Shown here: positions 46,479 to 56,638 of the stretch, piece after piece
Layout of the letters: each line of letters begins with the position of its first letter
Numbering within the stretch: position 1 is the first letter of the stretch
Origin: Adiantum capillus-veneris
Lineage: Eukaryota; Streptophyta; Polypodiopsida; Polypodiales; Pteridaceae
Reading direction: 5' to 3'
Assembly (NCBI GenBank): GCA_014529385.2
Contig: CM043948.1
Span: 82,802,760 to 82,866,759, forward strand
Length of the DNA stretch: 64,000 nucleotides
Translations under genes and position numbers: made by a program
Notes under the pieces: model-generated
What the model was told of the DNA's origin: nothing
What the model saw: the letters and a program-made list of their open reading frames with translations, nothing else
Databases searched by the model: none

Positions 46479-46487
46479 CAAGAGGGT

Positions 46488-46671
46488 TCCAAGACTAGAA
46501 AACCTAATCTAATGGACTCGTCTGGACATGCAGGTACTGTGAAGAGGCTTACAAATTTGCCGGTACTAATCCTGCTAGGATTCTAGACACTCCTATCTAG
46601 GAATAGGGGAAAATCGGCTCTTACAATTGATGAAGCTTGTCCACGTGGCACATAGAGCCATGTGCACGTGA
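46488..46671 (-). repeat. LTR fragment of a second G-related family (K)
   Basis: GAGGGTTCCAAG...GTGCACGTGACA also occurs at 58646-58843 with about 85 percent identity by eye. On the minus strand it starts TGTCACGTGCACATGG, preceded by a purine tract (AAGCAAGAGGGGA, 46684-46672), so it is a 3' LTR. It is cut at its far end by G2. Confidence 0.6.
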
Positions 46672-46684
46672 CATCCCCTCTTGC

Positions 46685-47182
46685 TTAAGGTGAGGTACTG
46701 GTACCGAACTCCATGCACGCCATAAGAAGGTCTCCGATGAAGTTCCTTCTAGATGATGTCCTCCAAGACGACTTTTGAGAGAGAGGCTCTCTTGAGTGAT
46801 GTGGAAATGTCCAAAACACAAGGATGGTGATGATGCATCTACTTGCAAACAATGGAATCATAGTTACCAAGAACGAGAGATCGGAACGAGGAACGCAAAA
46901 CTACAACTGGCATGAAATGTCATTCCTTGTTACGGATACTCACGTCTGAAACACGGAACGGGGAATCAGAACGGGAACCTAGAATGGAACGGGGAACGGA
47001 GACCTGAAAATGGCCATTCCTTGTAACTATGTATTGAATGCCGCTTGGATCAACGCTGCCCTTGTTGGTTACCAACAAACAATAACCTTTGTTGCCCCAA
47101 GTGAGATGGTGTGAACCAAATTGCAAATCCGATGGATGCTCGTTGAGCAAATGGTTGGATAAGCAAACACCGATGTCCACGC
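46685..47182. other. Remnant of the K element and unassigned sequence
   Basis: 46685-46850 may be the 3' end of an element belonging to the K LTR; a minus-strand frame is open but unrecognised. 46880-46990 contains repeated GGAACGGGGAA-like words. No gene is supported. Confidence 0.4.
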
Positions 47183-47598
47183 AGATGACGTGGTAGTTGT
47201 ACGGACATTCCACGTTTTGCGTTGATTGATGGCGTGGTAGATATACGGATTTCCACAATTCCCACTGGCAGCTTTCGGGCACCCGCTTCTGGGACCAGAT
47301 GCTTTTTAGCTTGATGCTTTTTGTGTAACTGCTTTTCATGGGCCTAGGGTCTTCAAATATGTGCCATGGGCTCATTCTTTGGCACGCTTCAGTGTGAAGG
47401 TGCAGAAGATGTAGCACCGACGATGTATTGAGTTCAAGCAATATAAAGAAACGTTTGGGGCCAATGCTCTCTTGGGGTGGAGCTTCGCCACTCCCGTCTC
47501 GTGTCGTGCATCTCTTTCAATTTAGTTGTTATTTGAAGTGCTTAAAGTTGTTCAATCTGTTCTTTTCCTTTGGCATGTGGTGCCCGTCCCCTGTGACA
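47183..47598 (+). repeat. Partial 5' LTR of H1
   Basis: It matches the last ~420 bases of the 3' LTR, from GATGACGTGGTAG to CCTGTGACA. The first ~270 bases are replaced by unrelated sequence. Confidence 0.8.
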
Positions 47599-47599
47599 A

Positions 47600-47611
47600 T
47601 GGTATCAGAGC
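47600..47611 (+). other. Primer-binding site of H1
   Basis: A perfect TGGTATCAGAGC, two bases after the LTR end. Confidence 0.9.
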
Positions 47612-47670
47612 TTCGGACGTGTGCTTTTTTGAAAGCATACCGGTTCTATCAAAGAGCAGACAAAGCAAGA

Positions 47671-48024
47671 TGGCGCTTCCAGATTTTACGGAAAATTTTA
47701 TGAAAGAAGCTTCGTGTGCCGATCTCGGACTTATTAGCCACTCCCACCCTTACTCCATCGTGCATCGGGCGCGCTAACGTCTTCATCGCTCTGTCTTATA
47801 AAGATCCCTTGCAAGAGAAGGATCAAAGATTTTTCAAGCCAGTGTTTTTCTTAGAGGTAGTGCCATGCGGTGGTGGAGGCCTATAGCTACCAAGTGCACA
47901 CTCCAAGGACTTGGCAAGCTTTCAAGATTTTTTTTTTGGCCCGAAGTTGCATGCCTTCTGACATCTTTCTTCGGAGTGTAGCTTTTGGTAGAGTGGGGTA
48001 TCCTGAAATGCTTGCCACGGAAAC
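47671..48024 (+). pseudogene. H1 gag, 5' piece
   Basis: ATG at 47671 opens MALPDFTENFMKEASCADLG, then LISHSHPYSIVHRAR and a stop at 47776. Further on, FQASVFLRGSAMRWWRPIAT (47830-47890) is the Retrotrans_gag core with its paired Trp. Frames break several times. The LISHSHP...VHRAR segment is shared with Gypsy G1. The gag is cut by element E at 48024 and resumes at 55709 with a YDLKFLDIS motif. Confidence 0.65.
48020..48024. other. Target-site duplication, left copy (GAAAC)
   Basis: GAAAC stands directly before the TG of the left LTR of E and is repeated at 55709-55713 directly after the CA of the right LTR. Confidence 0.9.
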
Positions 48025-49556
48025 TGTAACTAAGTCAGACTTTGTAAATAATTAATTTATTTACGAAAAAAGAATTATCTAATTAGTTGTGTGCACACCA
48101 GAATAGACCTAGCAGTTCTAAGGCCTCAGGTGAGCCTAAATGCGGACTAGAACACCTCAGAGGGACCTTAGCATAAATTACCCTGAAGCCCTAGTGATTG
48201 GGAAATCGGGTCTTCAGAAAGGGGTAAGCAGTAGCCTCAGATTTTAGGCTCATGAAAAATACGCGCGTCAGTACAAGCACATGAATGAGATGGGGTCCTT
48301 AGAACAGTGACCCTAAGGCTAATAAAGCTAATAAAGCCTTAGGGTAAGTTTCGTTAAATTAAATTTAACTGTCCGTGCTCGGGCAGGCGGCCGGACAAGT
48401 GTGAACAGGTAAAGGCGGTGCAGTGTCAGTGCAGCATTGCGCCGGAAGACCTTTGGTGTTCTCATAAAAGAATCATTGGTAGCATTTGTTAGTTAGTTGC
48501 ACATTTTTAATTAATGAGCTAGAAGTTTTTAAAGTCAAAAGTTGAATGGTTTTTAAGTTTTTAAAGTAAGTGTGCCAAGTGGCACACTTACCAATGCAAA
48601 CTAACTCTCTCTCACTCTCACTCTTACCCTCTCTCTCTTCCTAGCGCCCCCTCTCCCTGATGGCTATTTAGGAGCCCCCCCTCCCCCATTTTCAGGGCTG
48701 GCAGTGCACCTACCCCCCTAATGTGAGCGTGCTCTACGCGGTGGAGCCCTCCATTGAAGCTTGAGAGCAGCCCCTTGCGACATATGTGGTAGCCTTGTGC
48801 TCCCATTGTCAAGAACAAGGGATCTCACAGTCATAGACACCTTCTGGTGAAGTTTCATCGCGAGAAGCTGCCGTAGACGCTCTCTTAGCAGAGTGCGGCT
48901 GCTGTAATTCTCTGTTTTCAGCCCCTAATCACCTCGATTAGGGCTGTTTTCAGCAGATCAGCCATAGAAATTCTCTTCTCTCTCCTTATCCCAAGTCTAC
49001 ATCAAGTTTGGCGCGATTCCATCGCGAAGAAGACCTCTGTTTCGGCGTAGGGATGTGCATAGGTAAGAATTTCAAGTTATGTGCAGAAAATTACAGCAAG
49101 CATGTGCGTGTGCATTTTGCTTGTTTCTTTTTTGTGTTCGATGCATGAATGAATGAGCATGAAGGCAACACATAACGGAAGATGGACTCTCCTCTGTGAA
49201 AGCTTCCGATGAGCTGTTTTGGAAGATAGACTCTCTTTTCAAGAGCTTCCAAGCAGTCTCGCAGAAGAGGGGAAATCCCCTAAGTAGAAAGAAAGTGGAA
49301 ACACTTTCTCAGTCAGTGAAACACTTTCTCAATTAGTAGTCAGAACAGAACAGAAGAAAGAATAGAGGACGGGCGTATGCCCCGTTCCCGTGCTTGTAAA
49401 GATTCTCCCTTAGTAATAAAGATATTCTCTTTATGGGGGGGGACCAGCCCATCTTCTGGTCCCCAATGGAGTGTCAAGTTTTCTCTCCCCCTCTAATTCT
49501 CTTGAGTATTTGAAGTGCAATTAAACGTTAGTTTACGCTTCCATATTTTTGTGACA
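48025..49556 (+). repeat. 5' LTR of E (1532 bases)
   Basis: TGTAACTAAGTCAG...TTTGTGACA. It has a ~69-base C-rich segment (about 48657-48722) and a duplicated CAGTGAAACACTTTCTCAAT stretch (about 49314-49334) that the 3' LTR lacks. A polyadenylation-type AATAAA lies at 49415. Long pyrimidine tracts occur at 48603-48660. Confidence 0.95.
49415..49420 (+). promoter_or_regulatory. Possible polyadenylation signal in E LTR
   Basis: AATAAA within TTAGTAATAAAGAT, about 135 bases before the LTR end. In the 3' LTR, which would terminate the transcript, the same place reads TTATAAAG. Confidence 0.4.
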
Positions 49557-49557
49557 G

Positions 49558-49569
49558 TGGTATCAGAGC
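49558..49569 (+). other. Primer-binding site of E
   Basis: A perfect TGGTATCAGAGC, one base after the LTR end. Confidence 0.95.
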
Positions 49570-49622
49570 AAGGTCCTCTCTCTCTTCCTGAAGGGATTGA
49601 CGACTCTTGGCAGACTGTAGAA

Positions 49623-51332
49623 ATGGGAGGACGCGAGATAGAGTTATCTCTCCTTCAACAGCAGGTGGAAGAGTTGTAGAAAGCTCTCTCCCATCCATAA
49701 GTCCAAAAGATTCTCCATACTCTTGAAAAAGGGAAGGAGAAAATGCCGATGGGGTCGGGAGAAATCTTGCAGAACCCAAAGGCGCCACAACCAAGGAAAG
49801 ATCCTTTGATTGGAACCTCCCGCATGTACGAGAGGCAGAAGAAACCTCCAGAACGTCATGTGCGGTTTAATCCAAAAGTTCAAGAGCAGGATCCCCCTGA
49901 TTCCCCTTAGTTCTCTTTCATGAAGGATCTGGATGACATAGTTGCTCCGGAAGACATGTTTCTCGACGATCCGTCGCAGCAAGAAGTGCATTCAAGGGAA
50001 AGGACTCTTGTCCACAAGGAGTCTAAGCATAGAAAGAAGGAGCACCATAAGAAGAAACACCATAGGCAGAAAACATTCAAGTTGGGAGATAAAGATGTGA
50101 AATTCGACACCTACAATGGACGGCGTGATAATGACAAAGCTTTGGCTTTCATCCGCCAATTTGAAGTTGCATTTGCAGAAGGGAATTTCAAGGAAAGATC
50201 CAAGCTTCGCCATGTCAGTTTGTACCTGAAAGGCACCGCCAACAATTGGTGGTTATCCCTTATCCTGGAAGATCGCAAACCCCAAGATTGGACTGCTTTC
50301 AAGAAGGAGTTCTACGCATAGTTCCTTCCTCCAGACTATGAGGAAGAGGTAAAAAAAGAATGGGATCGACTTTCACAGTTAGAGACCGAAACTGTTCCAC
50401 GCTATGTTGATAGGTTTTGGGACGTTCTCTTGAAAGTCACTCCTTTCAAGAAGATTGACGATTCGGAGAAGATGCGCAAGTTTGAAGCAGGTTTGCATGA
50501 AGCCTTGCAAAAGGCTATGAAGCTTTACCCTCGAGGTAACTTGCAGATACTTATGAAATCAGCCCGCATAGCTGATGGAATACATGACAAGGGTACTCCC
50601 AGGAAGATGGAGCAAAGCACTTACCATGCCAAGCAGAAGGCTCTCCATGAGCAGCCTACCTCTTCTACTTCTTCTCAAAAGAAGAAAAGAACCGTCTCCG
50701 AAGCAGAAGCAAAGCCAAATCAGCCCAAGAAAGGGAGATATCTCTCTCCTGCTGAGTTGCGAACCTACATTAGTGAAGGAAGATGCTTCAAGTGCGGACA
50801 AGTTGGTCATATGAAGGGTGACTGTCCAACCAAACCTCCACAACCACCCTCTTCCAATGCAGTCCCAGATGTGCAGGGAAATACAACCAAGGATGGAAAA
50901 GAAAGAGCTCTTCTCAAAGCATGGGGTAGTATCAACAACCAGCGGGATCTTATTTTGTTTGACCCTGGTAGTACAGACAACTTCATCTCTACCAAGCTAG
51001 CTGACGACCTGAACTTGCAGCCCAATCGTTTTGGAGTCTCTATTCAAGCGCAATCTGCTTTCAAAGGGCATAACTCAAACTCTACTCCAATCATAGGGAA
51101 GTTGAATCTAAAGGTCGACGACTACAAGGATCAAGAGTCTTTCTTACTAGCTTCACTTGAAGGATGCGATGTTATCTTGGGAATGCCTTGGCACTACAAG
51201 ATGCATCCCATTCCTGACTATGTTCAGAAAACCTTATCTTTTGCTCATAAAGGAATGGAGTATCTTGTACTTGCAGATGCAGGTGATTGGCGTATTCCTA
51301 TCGCCAATCACATTGCCATCAAGAATAAATGA
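49623..51332 (+). pseudogene. E gag-protease, one frame with four in-frame stops
   Basis: From the ATG at 49623 (MGGREIELSLLQQQVEEL) the same frame runs 570 codons to TGA at 51330. Stops occur at 49677 (TAG), 49698 (TAA), 49908 (TAG) and 50319 (TAG); there is no frameshift. Domains are a basic linker (HKKKHHRQKTF), Retrotrans_gag (FDTYNGRRDNDKALAF, YLKGTANNWWLSL, EWDRLSQLETETV), a CCHC knuckle (CFKCGQVGHMKGDC near 50785) and a retropepsin-like protease (LILFDPGSTDNFIS near 50950; ILGMPWHYKM). After the stop at 50319 the frame stays open for 1008 bases, so gag C-terminus and protease are intact. The protease being in the gag frame, with pol beginning at RT, is a two-frame layout. Gag would form particles and package RNA. 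Confidence 0.9.
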
Positions 51333-54250
51333 AAAAGTGTGTTTCAGCGTACTTGATTTTTGCAAGAGAGAGAGATGTGTCTGTTTCACAACTTTCTTCC
51401 TCTTTAGAGCAAAAAAGACTTAAGTTAATAGAAAGATATAAAGATTGTTTTGCAGAAGAACTTCCAAATGAACTTCCACCTTCGCGACCTGAGGATCATA
51501 CAATTGATTTGATCCCAGGAAGTTCTCCTCCAAATCAGCCCCCTTATCGAGTTAGTCTAATGCAGCAAGAGGAAATTCTCAAGCAGGTTAACGAACTTTT
51601 GGAGAAGGGCTTAATAGGGCCTAGTACTTCTCCATATTGTTCACCTGTCTTGCTAGTACAGAAAAAGGATGGCACATTCCGCATGTGCATAGACTATAGA
51701 TCTCTAAACAAGATCACAATCAAGAATCGATTTCCAATCCCTCGGATTGACGACATTCTTGATAAGTTACAAGGAGCCAGTGTCTTTAGTCGTATAGACT
51801 TGAAGAGCGGTTATCATCAAATCCGCATAGCTCCTCAGGATGTGCATAAGACTTCATTTAGAACAACCTTCGGGTTGTATGAATTTCTAGTGATGCCTTT
51901 TGGGCTCACTAATGCACCAGCTACATTCAACAGAATGATGGATAGAATCTTCCACTCATACAGAAGCTTTACAGGCGTTTTCTTTGATGACGTCTTAATC
52001 TTCTCAGAGACGGAAGACGAACACTATAAGCATCTCGCCTTAGTGTTTGAAGAATTATGCAAACACAAATTATTTGTGAATGCTAAGAAGAGTGAGTTCT
52101 TTCTAAAAGAAATCCACTATTTGGGCCATATAGTATCTCACAACCAGGTGAGAATGGACCCTGATAAGATTCAAGCAGTTGTAGAATGGCCTACGCCAAC
52201 TACGGTACATGATGTACGAAGTTTTCTTGGTCTCTGTTCTTATTATCGGCGTTTCATTCGAGCTTTTGCCGCGATAGCAGGTCCCCTCCATGACCTGACA
52301 AAGAAGCGGATTCCATTCCATTGGGGGTCCGGACAAAAACAAGCTTTCGAAAAGCTTAAGTATCTACTCAGTCACGGATCTGTTCTCACCGTCCCTGATC
52401 TTCGCAAACCTTTCGAGGTATACTGCGATGCATCTGGAGATTGTGTAGGAGCAGTTTTGAACCAAGAGGGTCACGCGATAGCCTATGAAAGTCGGCGCCT
52501 TAAAGATGCAGAGTTGCATGCCTCCATATACGAAAAAGAGCTAATGGCAGTAATTCATGCTCTTTCCATTTGGAAACACTATCTATTAGGAGCTGATTTT
52601 ATTATCAAGACAGATCATCAAAGTCTTCGCTACTTTCTCACACAGAGAAAGTTATCAGAAAAGCAGATGAGATGGGCCAACTTTCTTTCAATGTTTCATT
52701 TTCAGATTTTACACACTTCTGGAACAAAGAATGCAGTTGCAGATGCTCTCTCCAGGCGTCCAAAGATCAATGCACTAACAACAATTTATCATGAGGAACT
52801 AGAATCTCTCAGCGAGATGTATCCTCAAGATCCAGACTTCGCCACAATTTGGGCAGATCTTCAAGCTGGTCACTCAAAGCCACCTTATTCTATCAGGGAT
52901 AATACACTCTATCGTCAACAAGCAATATGCATAGCTCAGCCCTTACGACAAAAGGTGATGGATGAAGCACATAATTCTCCTTATGGCGGGCATCGGGGAA
53001 TTGCTTCCACCACTAGTGCCCTCGAAAGGTATTTCTTTTGGCCAACACTCCGTGCGGACATTGAAAAACACGTACGTGAGTGTTTAGTCTGCCAAAAGGT
53101 AAAATATGACAGACATAAAGTTTATGGCAAGCTTCAACTGCTCCCTGTGCCTAACACGCCATGGGAAAGTATTGCCATGGATTTTATTACGGATCTTCCT
53201 CGATCCAAGAATGGAAATGATGCAATCTGGACTATAGTAGACAGATTCAGTAAGCAAGCCCATTTTCTTCCAGTAAAGAAGATGATCAAAGCTGATCACA
53301 TGGCTAGAATATTTCTAGCTCAGATTTTTAAACACCATGGATTGCCAAAGACTATTGTGAGCGACAGAGATCCCCGCATGACTAGTCTATTTTGGCAGGC
53401 ATTGTTTGAAAACTTGGGAACTAAGTTTGATTTTTCATCAGCTTATCATCCACAAACAGATGGTCAAAGCGAAATCGCTAATGCCACTGTTTTAGATCTC
53501 CTCAAGTGCTATGTTTCGGAACGACAATCCGAATGGGAACAGTACTTACCAATAGTTGAGTTTGCGTATAATAATACCATACATTCCTCAACTGGTAAAG
53601 CTCCCTTTGAAATTATTTATGGGAAGCCACTCCTACTTCCTATTATGGTTACCAAAGAAAACATCTTCGCCGCAGATGAATTTGTGCGCAATATTGATAT
53701 TGCCCATCAACAAGTAAAGCAAGCGATTCTTCGTACTCAAGAGCAACAGAAGAGAAAAGCAGACAAGCATAGAAGGAATCTCAATCTTGAAAAAGGACAA
53801 TATGTCCTGCTTCGGTTTGAGAAAGCTAGATTGAAAAAGCGGGTCGGCAAAGGGAAAGTTGTCAAACTTTCCCATAGATTTTACGGCCCTTTCAAAATTA
53901 CAGATAAAGTCAATGACATGACTTTCAGATTGGATTTGGTTTCTCACTGGCGCATCCATAATGCTTTTCATGTCAGTCTCCTCCGACCATATGTTGGACC
54001 TCCTCCAGTGACGCCAGTACAAGAAGATCCTCCAGAAGTCGAAGAGACTGAGGAAATCCTTCAACCTGAACAGATAATACACCACTCGGAGAGACAACTC
54101 AAGTCGGGGAGTCTACATCGAAAGTATTTAGTCAAGTTCAAGAATTACACTCCTGTGGATGCAAAGTGGATGACTGAGTCCGATCTTAAGGACTACCCCG
54201 ACATCTTGCATAGTTATGTTGACGCTCTACAATTGAGGTCAACTGTTTAG
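51329..54250 (+). CDS. E pol: reverse transcriptase, RNase H, integrase, chromodomain
   Basis: An intact frame of 973 codons. The ATG overlaps the gag stop as ATGA. RT covers residues ~70-300 (KKDGTFRMCIDYRSLN, DLKSGYHQIR); the catalytic motif is FFDD near residue 219, where most relatives have YxDD. RNase H follows (YCDASGDCVGAVL near 365; TDHQSLRYFL). The integrase has an HHCC finger (residues ~548-590, ending CLVCQKVK), and the catalytic residues are Asp in MDFITDLP, Asp in VSDRDP, and Glu in DGQSEIAN, with 35 residues between the last two. The GPFKITDKVNDMTFRL barrel and a C-terminal chromodomain (KYLVKFKNYTPVDAKWM, residues ~928-944) complete it. The enzymes convert element RNA to DNA and insert it, probably into heterochromatin. 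No lesion is seen. Expression depends on how ribosomes leave gag. Confidence 0.95.
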   Translation: MKKCVSAYLIFARERDVSVSQLSSSLEQKRLKLIERYKDCFAEELPNELPPSRPEDHTIDLIPGSSPPNQPPYRVSLMQQEEILKQVNELLEKGLIGPSTSPYCSPVLLVQKKDGTFRMCIDYRSLNKITIKNRFPIPRIDDILDKLQGASVFSRIDLKSGYHQIRIAPQDVHKTSFRTTFGLYEFLVMPFGLTNAPATFNRMMDRIFHSYRSFTGVFFDDVLIFSETEDEHYKHLALVFEELCKHKLFVNAKKSEFFLKEIHYLGHIVSHNQVRMDPDKIQAVVEWPTPTTVHDVRSFLGLCSYYRRFIRAFAAIAGPLHDLTKKRIPFHWGSGQKQAFEKLKYLLSHGSVLTVPDLRKPFEVYCDASGDCVGAVLNQEGHAIAYESRRLKDAELHASIYEKELMAVIHALSIWKHYLLGADFIIKTDHQSLRYFLTQRKLSEKQMRWANFLSMFHFQILHTSGTKNAVADALSRRPKINALTTIYHEELESLSEMYPQDPDFATIWADLQAGHSKPPYSIRDNTLYRQQAICIAQPLRQKVMDEAHNSPYGGHRGIASTTSALERYFFWPTLRADIEKHVRECLVCQKVKYDRHKVYGKLQLLPVPNTPWESIAMDFITDLPRSKNGNDAIWTIVDRFSKQAHFLPVKKMIKADHMARIFLAQIFKHHGLPKTIVSDRDPRMTSLFWQALFENLGTKFDFSSAYHPQTDGQSEIANATVLDLLKCYVSERQSEWEQYLPIVEFAYNNTIHSSTGKAPFEIIYGKPLLLPIMVTKENIFAADEFVRNIDIAHQQVKQAILRTQEQQKRKADKHRRNLNLEKGQYVLLRFEKARLKKRVGKGKVVKLSHRFYGPFKITDKVNDMTFRLDLVSHWRIHNAFHVSLLRPYVGPPPVTPVQEDPPEVEETEEILQPEQIIHHSERQLKSGSLHRKYLVKFKNYTPVDAKWMTESDLKDYPDILHSYVDALQLRSTV

Positions 54251-54262
54251 AACCAAGAGGGA
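54251..54262 (+). other. Polypurine tract of E
   Basis: AACCAAGAGGGA directly precedes the 3' LTR and follows the pol stop at once. Confidence 0.85.
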
Positions 54263-55708
54263 TGTAACTAAGTCAGACTTTGTAAATAATTAATTTATTT
54301 ACGAAAAAAGAATTATCTAATTAGTTGTGTGCACACCAGAATAGACCTAGCAGTTCTAAGGCCTCAGGTGAGCCTAAATGCGGGCTAGAACACCTCAGAG
54401 GGACCTTAGCAGAAATTACCCTGAAGCCCTAGTGATTGGGAAATCGGGTCTTCAGAAAGGGGTAAGCAGTAGCCTCAGATTTTAGGCTCAGGAAAAATAC
54501 GCGCGTCAGTACAAGCACATGAATGAGATGGGGTCCTTAGAACAGTGACCCTAAGGCTAATAAAGCTAATAAAGCCTTAGAGTAAGTTTCATTAAATTAA
54601 ATTTAACGGTCCATGCCCGGGCAGGCGGCCGGACAAGTGTAAACAGGTAAAGGCGGTGCAGTGTCAGTGCGGCATTGCGCTGGCAGACCTTTGGTGTTCT
54701 CATAAAAGAATCATTGGTAGCATTTGTTAGTTAGTTGCACATTTTTAATTAATGAGCTAGAAGTTTTTAAAGTCAAAAGTTGAATGGTTTTTAAGTTTTT
54801 AAAGTAAGCGTGTCAAGTGGCACACTTACCAATGCAAACTAACTCTCTCTCACTCTCACTCTTACCCTCTCTCTCTTCCTAGCGCCCCCTCTCCTTGAGC
54901 GTGCTCTATGCGGTGGAGCCCTCCATTGAAGCTTGAGAGCAGCCCCTTGCGACATATGTTGTAGCCTTGTGCTCCCATTGTCAAGAACAAGGGATCTCAC
55001 AGTCATAGACACCTATTGGTGAAGTTTCATCGCGAGAAGCTGCCGTAGACGCTCTCTTAGCAGAGTGTGGCTGCTGTAATTCTCTGTTTTCAGCCCCTAA
55101 TCACCTCGATCAGGGTTGTTTTCAGCAGATCAGCCATAGAAATTCTCTTCTCTCTCCTTATCCTAAGTCTACATCAAGTTTGGCGCGATTCCATCGCGAA
55201 GAAGACCTCTGTTTCGGCGTAGGGGTGTGCATAGGTAAGAATTTCAGGTTATGTGCAGAAAATTACAGCAAGCATGTGCGTGTGCATTTTGCTTGTTTCT
55301 CTTTTGTGTTCGATGCATGAATGAATGAGCATGAAGGCAACACATAACGGAAGATGGACTCTCCTCTGTGAGAGCTTCCGATGAGCTGTTTTGGAAGATA
55401 GATTCTCTTTTCAAGAGCTTCCAAGCAGTCTCGCAGAAGAGGGGAAATCCCTTAAGTAGAAAGAAAGTGGAAACACTTTCTCAGTCAGTAGTCAGAATAG
55501 AACAGAAGAAAGAATAGAGGACGGGCGTATGCCCCGTTCCTGTGCTTGTAAAGATTCTCCCTTAGTTATAAAGATATTCTCTTTATGGGGGGGGACCTAC
55601 CCATCTTTTGGTCCCCAATGGAGTGTCAAGTTTTCTCTCCCCCTCTAATTCTCTTGAGTATTTGAAGTGCAATTAAACGTCAGTTTACGCTTCCGTTTTT
55701 TTGTGACA
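54263..55708 (+). repeat. 3' LTR of E (1446 bases)
   Basis: Co-linear with the 5' LTR apart from the two missing segments and scattered substitutions. It ends TTTGTGACA followed by the target duplication. Confidence 0.95.
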
Positions 55709-56638
55709 GAAACCCTAGTAGATTACGACTTGAAATTTCTCGACATCTCTCAGTAGGCGTCTCTTCTCGAGTTGATAACCTTGGAGGTCCCCGGTGTGAT
55801 TGCTATGTCTTGGGACTACCATCGCCGCGAGAGGAACACTGCCTGTCCAAGAGCTGATGGACCATGCTGTGGTCGGCTTTGATCTTATGGAAGGAACCTA
55901 ACCCTAATTTTTGGTGTAGATTTCAGGATGAAAGTTAGTCGACTTTTCGAGCTCGATTGATGTTGAGATTGCTTTTTAAGTTCGAGTTCTGTTTGATAAC
56001 TTGAAAAGTGTTGTTTTTACTCATGGCCCGGTTCCTTGTGGTTATTTACAAGGGGAGTATTGTTGTTGTTACTCATGTAACGGACCTGGATGGTTATTTA
56101 CAGGGGGAGTATTGAGAAATCTGAGCAATGGTTACTCTCAACACCTCCAAACGACGCAGTTTGCGGTTTGGGGGGCGTTTGGTTGTAAAGGGTCTCTATA
56201 TCTCTCGGCCCGAACCTTTTTAGGTTATGCGGAAGGAGTGATGAGGGAGTCGTGAAATAGCTCATGGCCCGGACCTGGATGGTTATTTGCGAGGAAAGTG
56301 TTCATCGGCAGCTTTATGCATAAGTGAGTATTTGTGTTGCATTGTGATGTGCCAAGTTTAACCAATCAATGAATATTCCTTTTTGGATGAGATACTTCTG
56401 GGAAACCAACGACCTAGGATATCAAGAGCTCCGATATGGAATGAGACACCTTATCGGGCGAGATTTTTCTGGGAAGCCAACAACCTAGGATATCAAGAGC
56501 TCCAGTCTGGAATGAGAAAACTGATTGTCCCTTGGATTGCCCCTCAAAATGACCCTTGGTAATTTTTTTGAGCTAACTTGAGTTGTTTTGCAGATATGCT
56601 GTAATCGCGGACGATTACTTTCTTTCAAGAAAGGGGGA
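55709..56638 (+). pseudogene. H1 gag tail and 3' region with short tandem repeats
   Basis: 55714-55900 continues gag (YDLKFLDIS, then LELITLEVPGV) in a frame with stops; H2 has the same GATAACCTTGGAGG and AGAGCTxATGGACCAT words. Then two repeat sets follow: CTCATGGCCCGG...GGTTATTTAC with AGGGGGAGTATTG (near 56022, 56078 and 56262), and a ~72-base pair with CTGGGAA(A/G)CCAAC and CTAGGATATCAAGAGCTCC (56398 and 56469). A purine tract AAGAAAGGGGGA (56627-56638) precedes the LTR. No protease or pol is present. Confidence 0.65.

Larger units (their letters stand above)
42404..46480 (-). mobile_element. Gypsy chromovirus G2 with an inverted pol segment
   Basis: Minus-strand order: 5' LTR (46478-45866), primer site (45853-45842), gag start (45768 downward), then at 45277-43740 a pol segment in the PLUS orientation, then a minus-strand chromodomain (43734-43486), a 3' untranslated region with a tandem duplication, a purine tract and a 3' LTR (42813-42486). 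Leader sequence (42485-42404) follows that LTR. Protease and RT are missing. If the middle segment were flipped, RNase H, integrase and chromodomain would be in the normal order, so an internal inversion with deletion is the simplest history. Confidence 0.6.
48025..55708 (+). mobile_element. Ty3/Gypsy chromovirus E, full length (7684 bases)
   Basis: All parts are in order: 5' LTR (48025-49556), primer site, gag-protease (49623-51332, four stops), pol (51329-54250, intact), purine tract, 3' LTR (54263-55708) and a 5-base target duplication. The LTRs differ by scattered substitutions, which I estimate at 2-3 percent by eye, and two indels, so the insertion is much younger than its host H1. It is the only element here with a complete pol. 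Stops in gag make it non-autonomous by the standard code. Confidence 0.95.
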
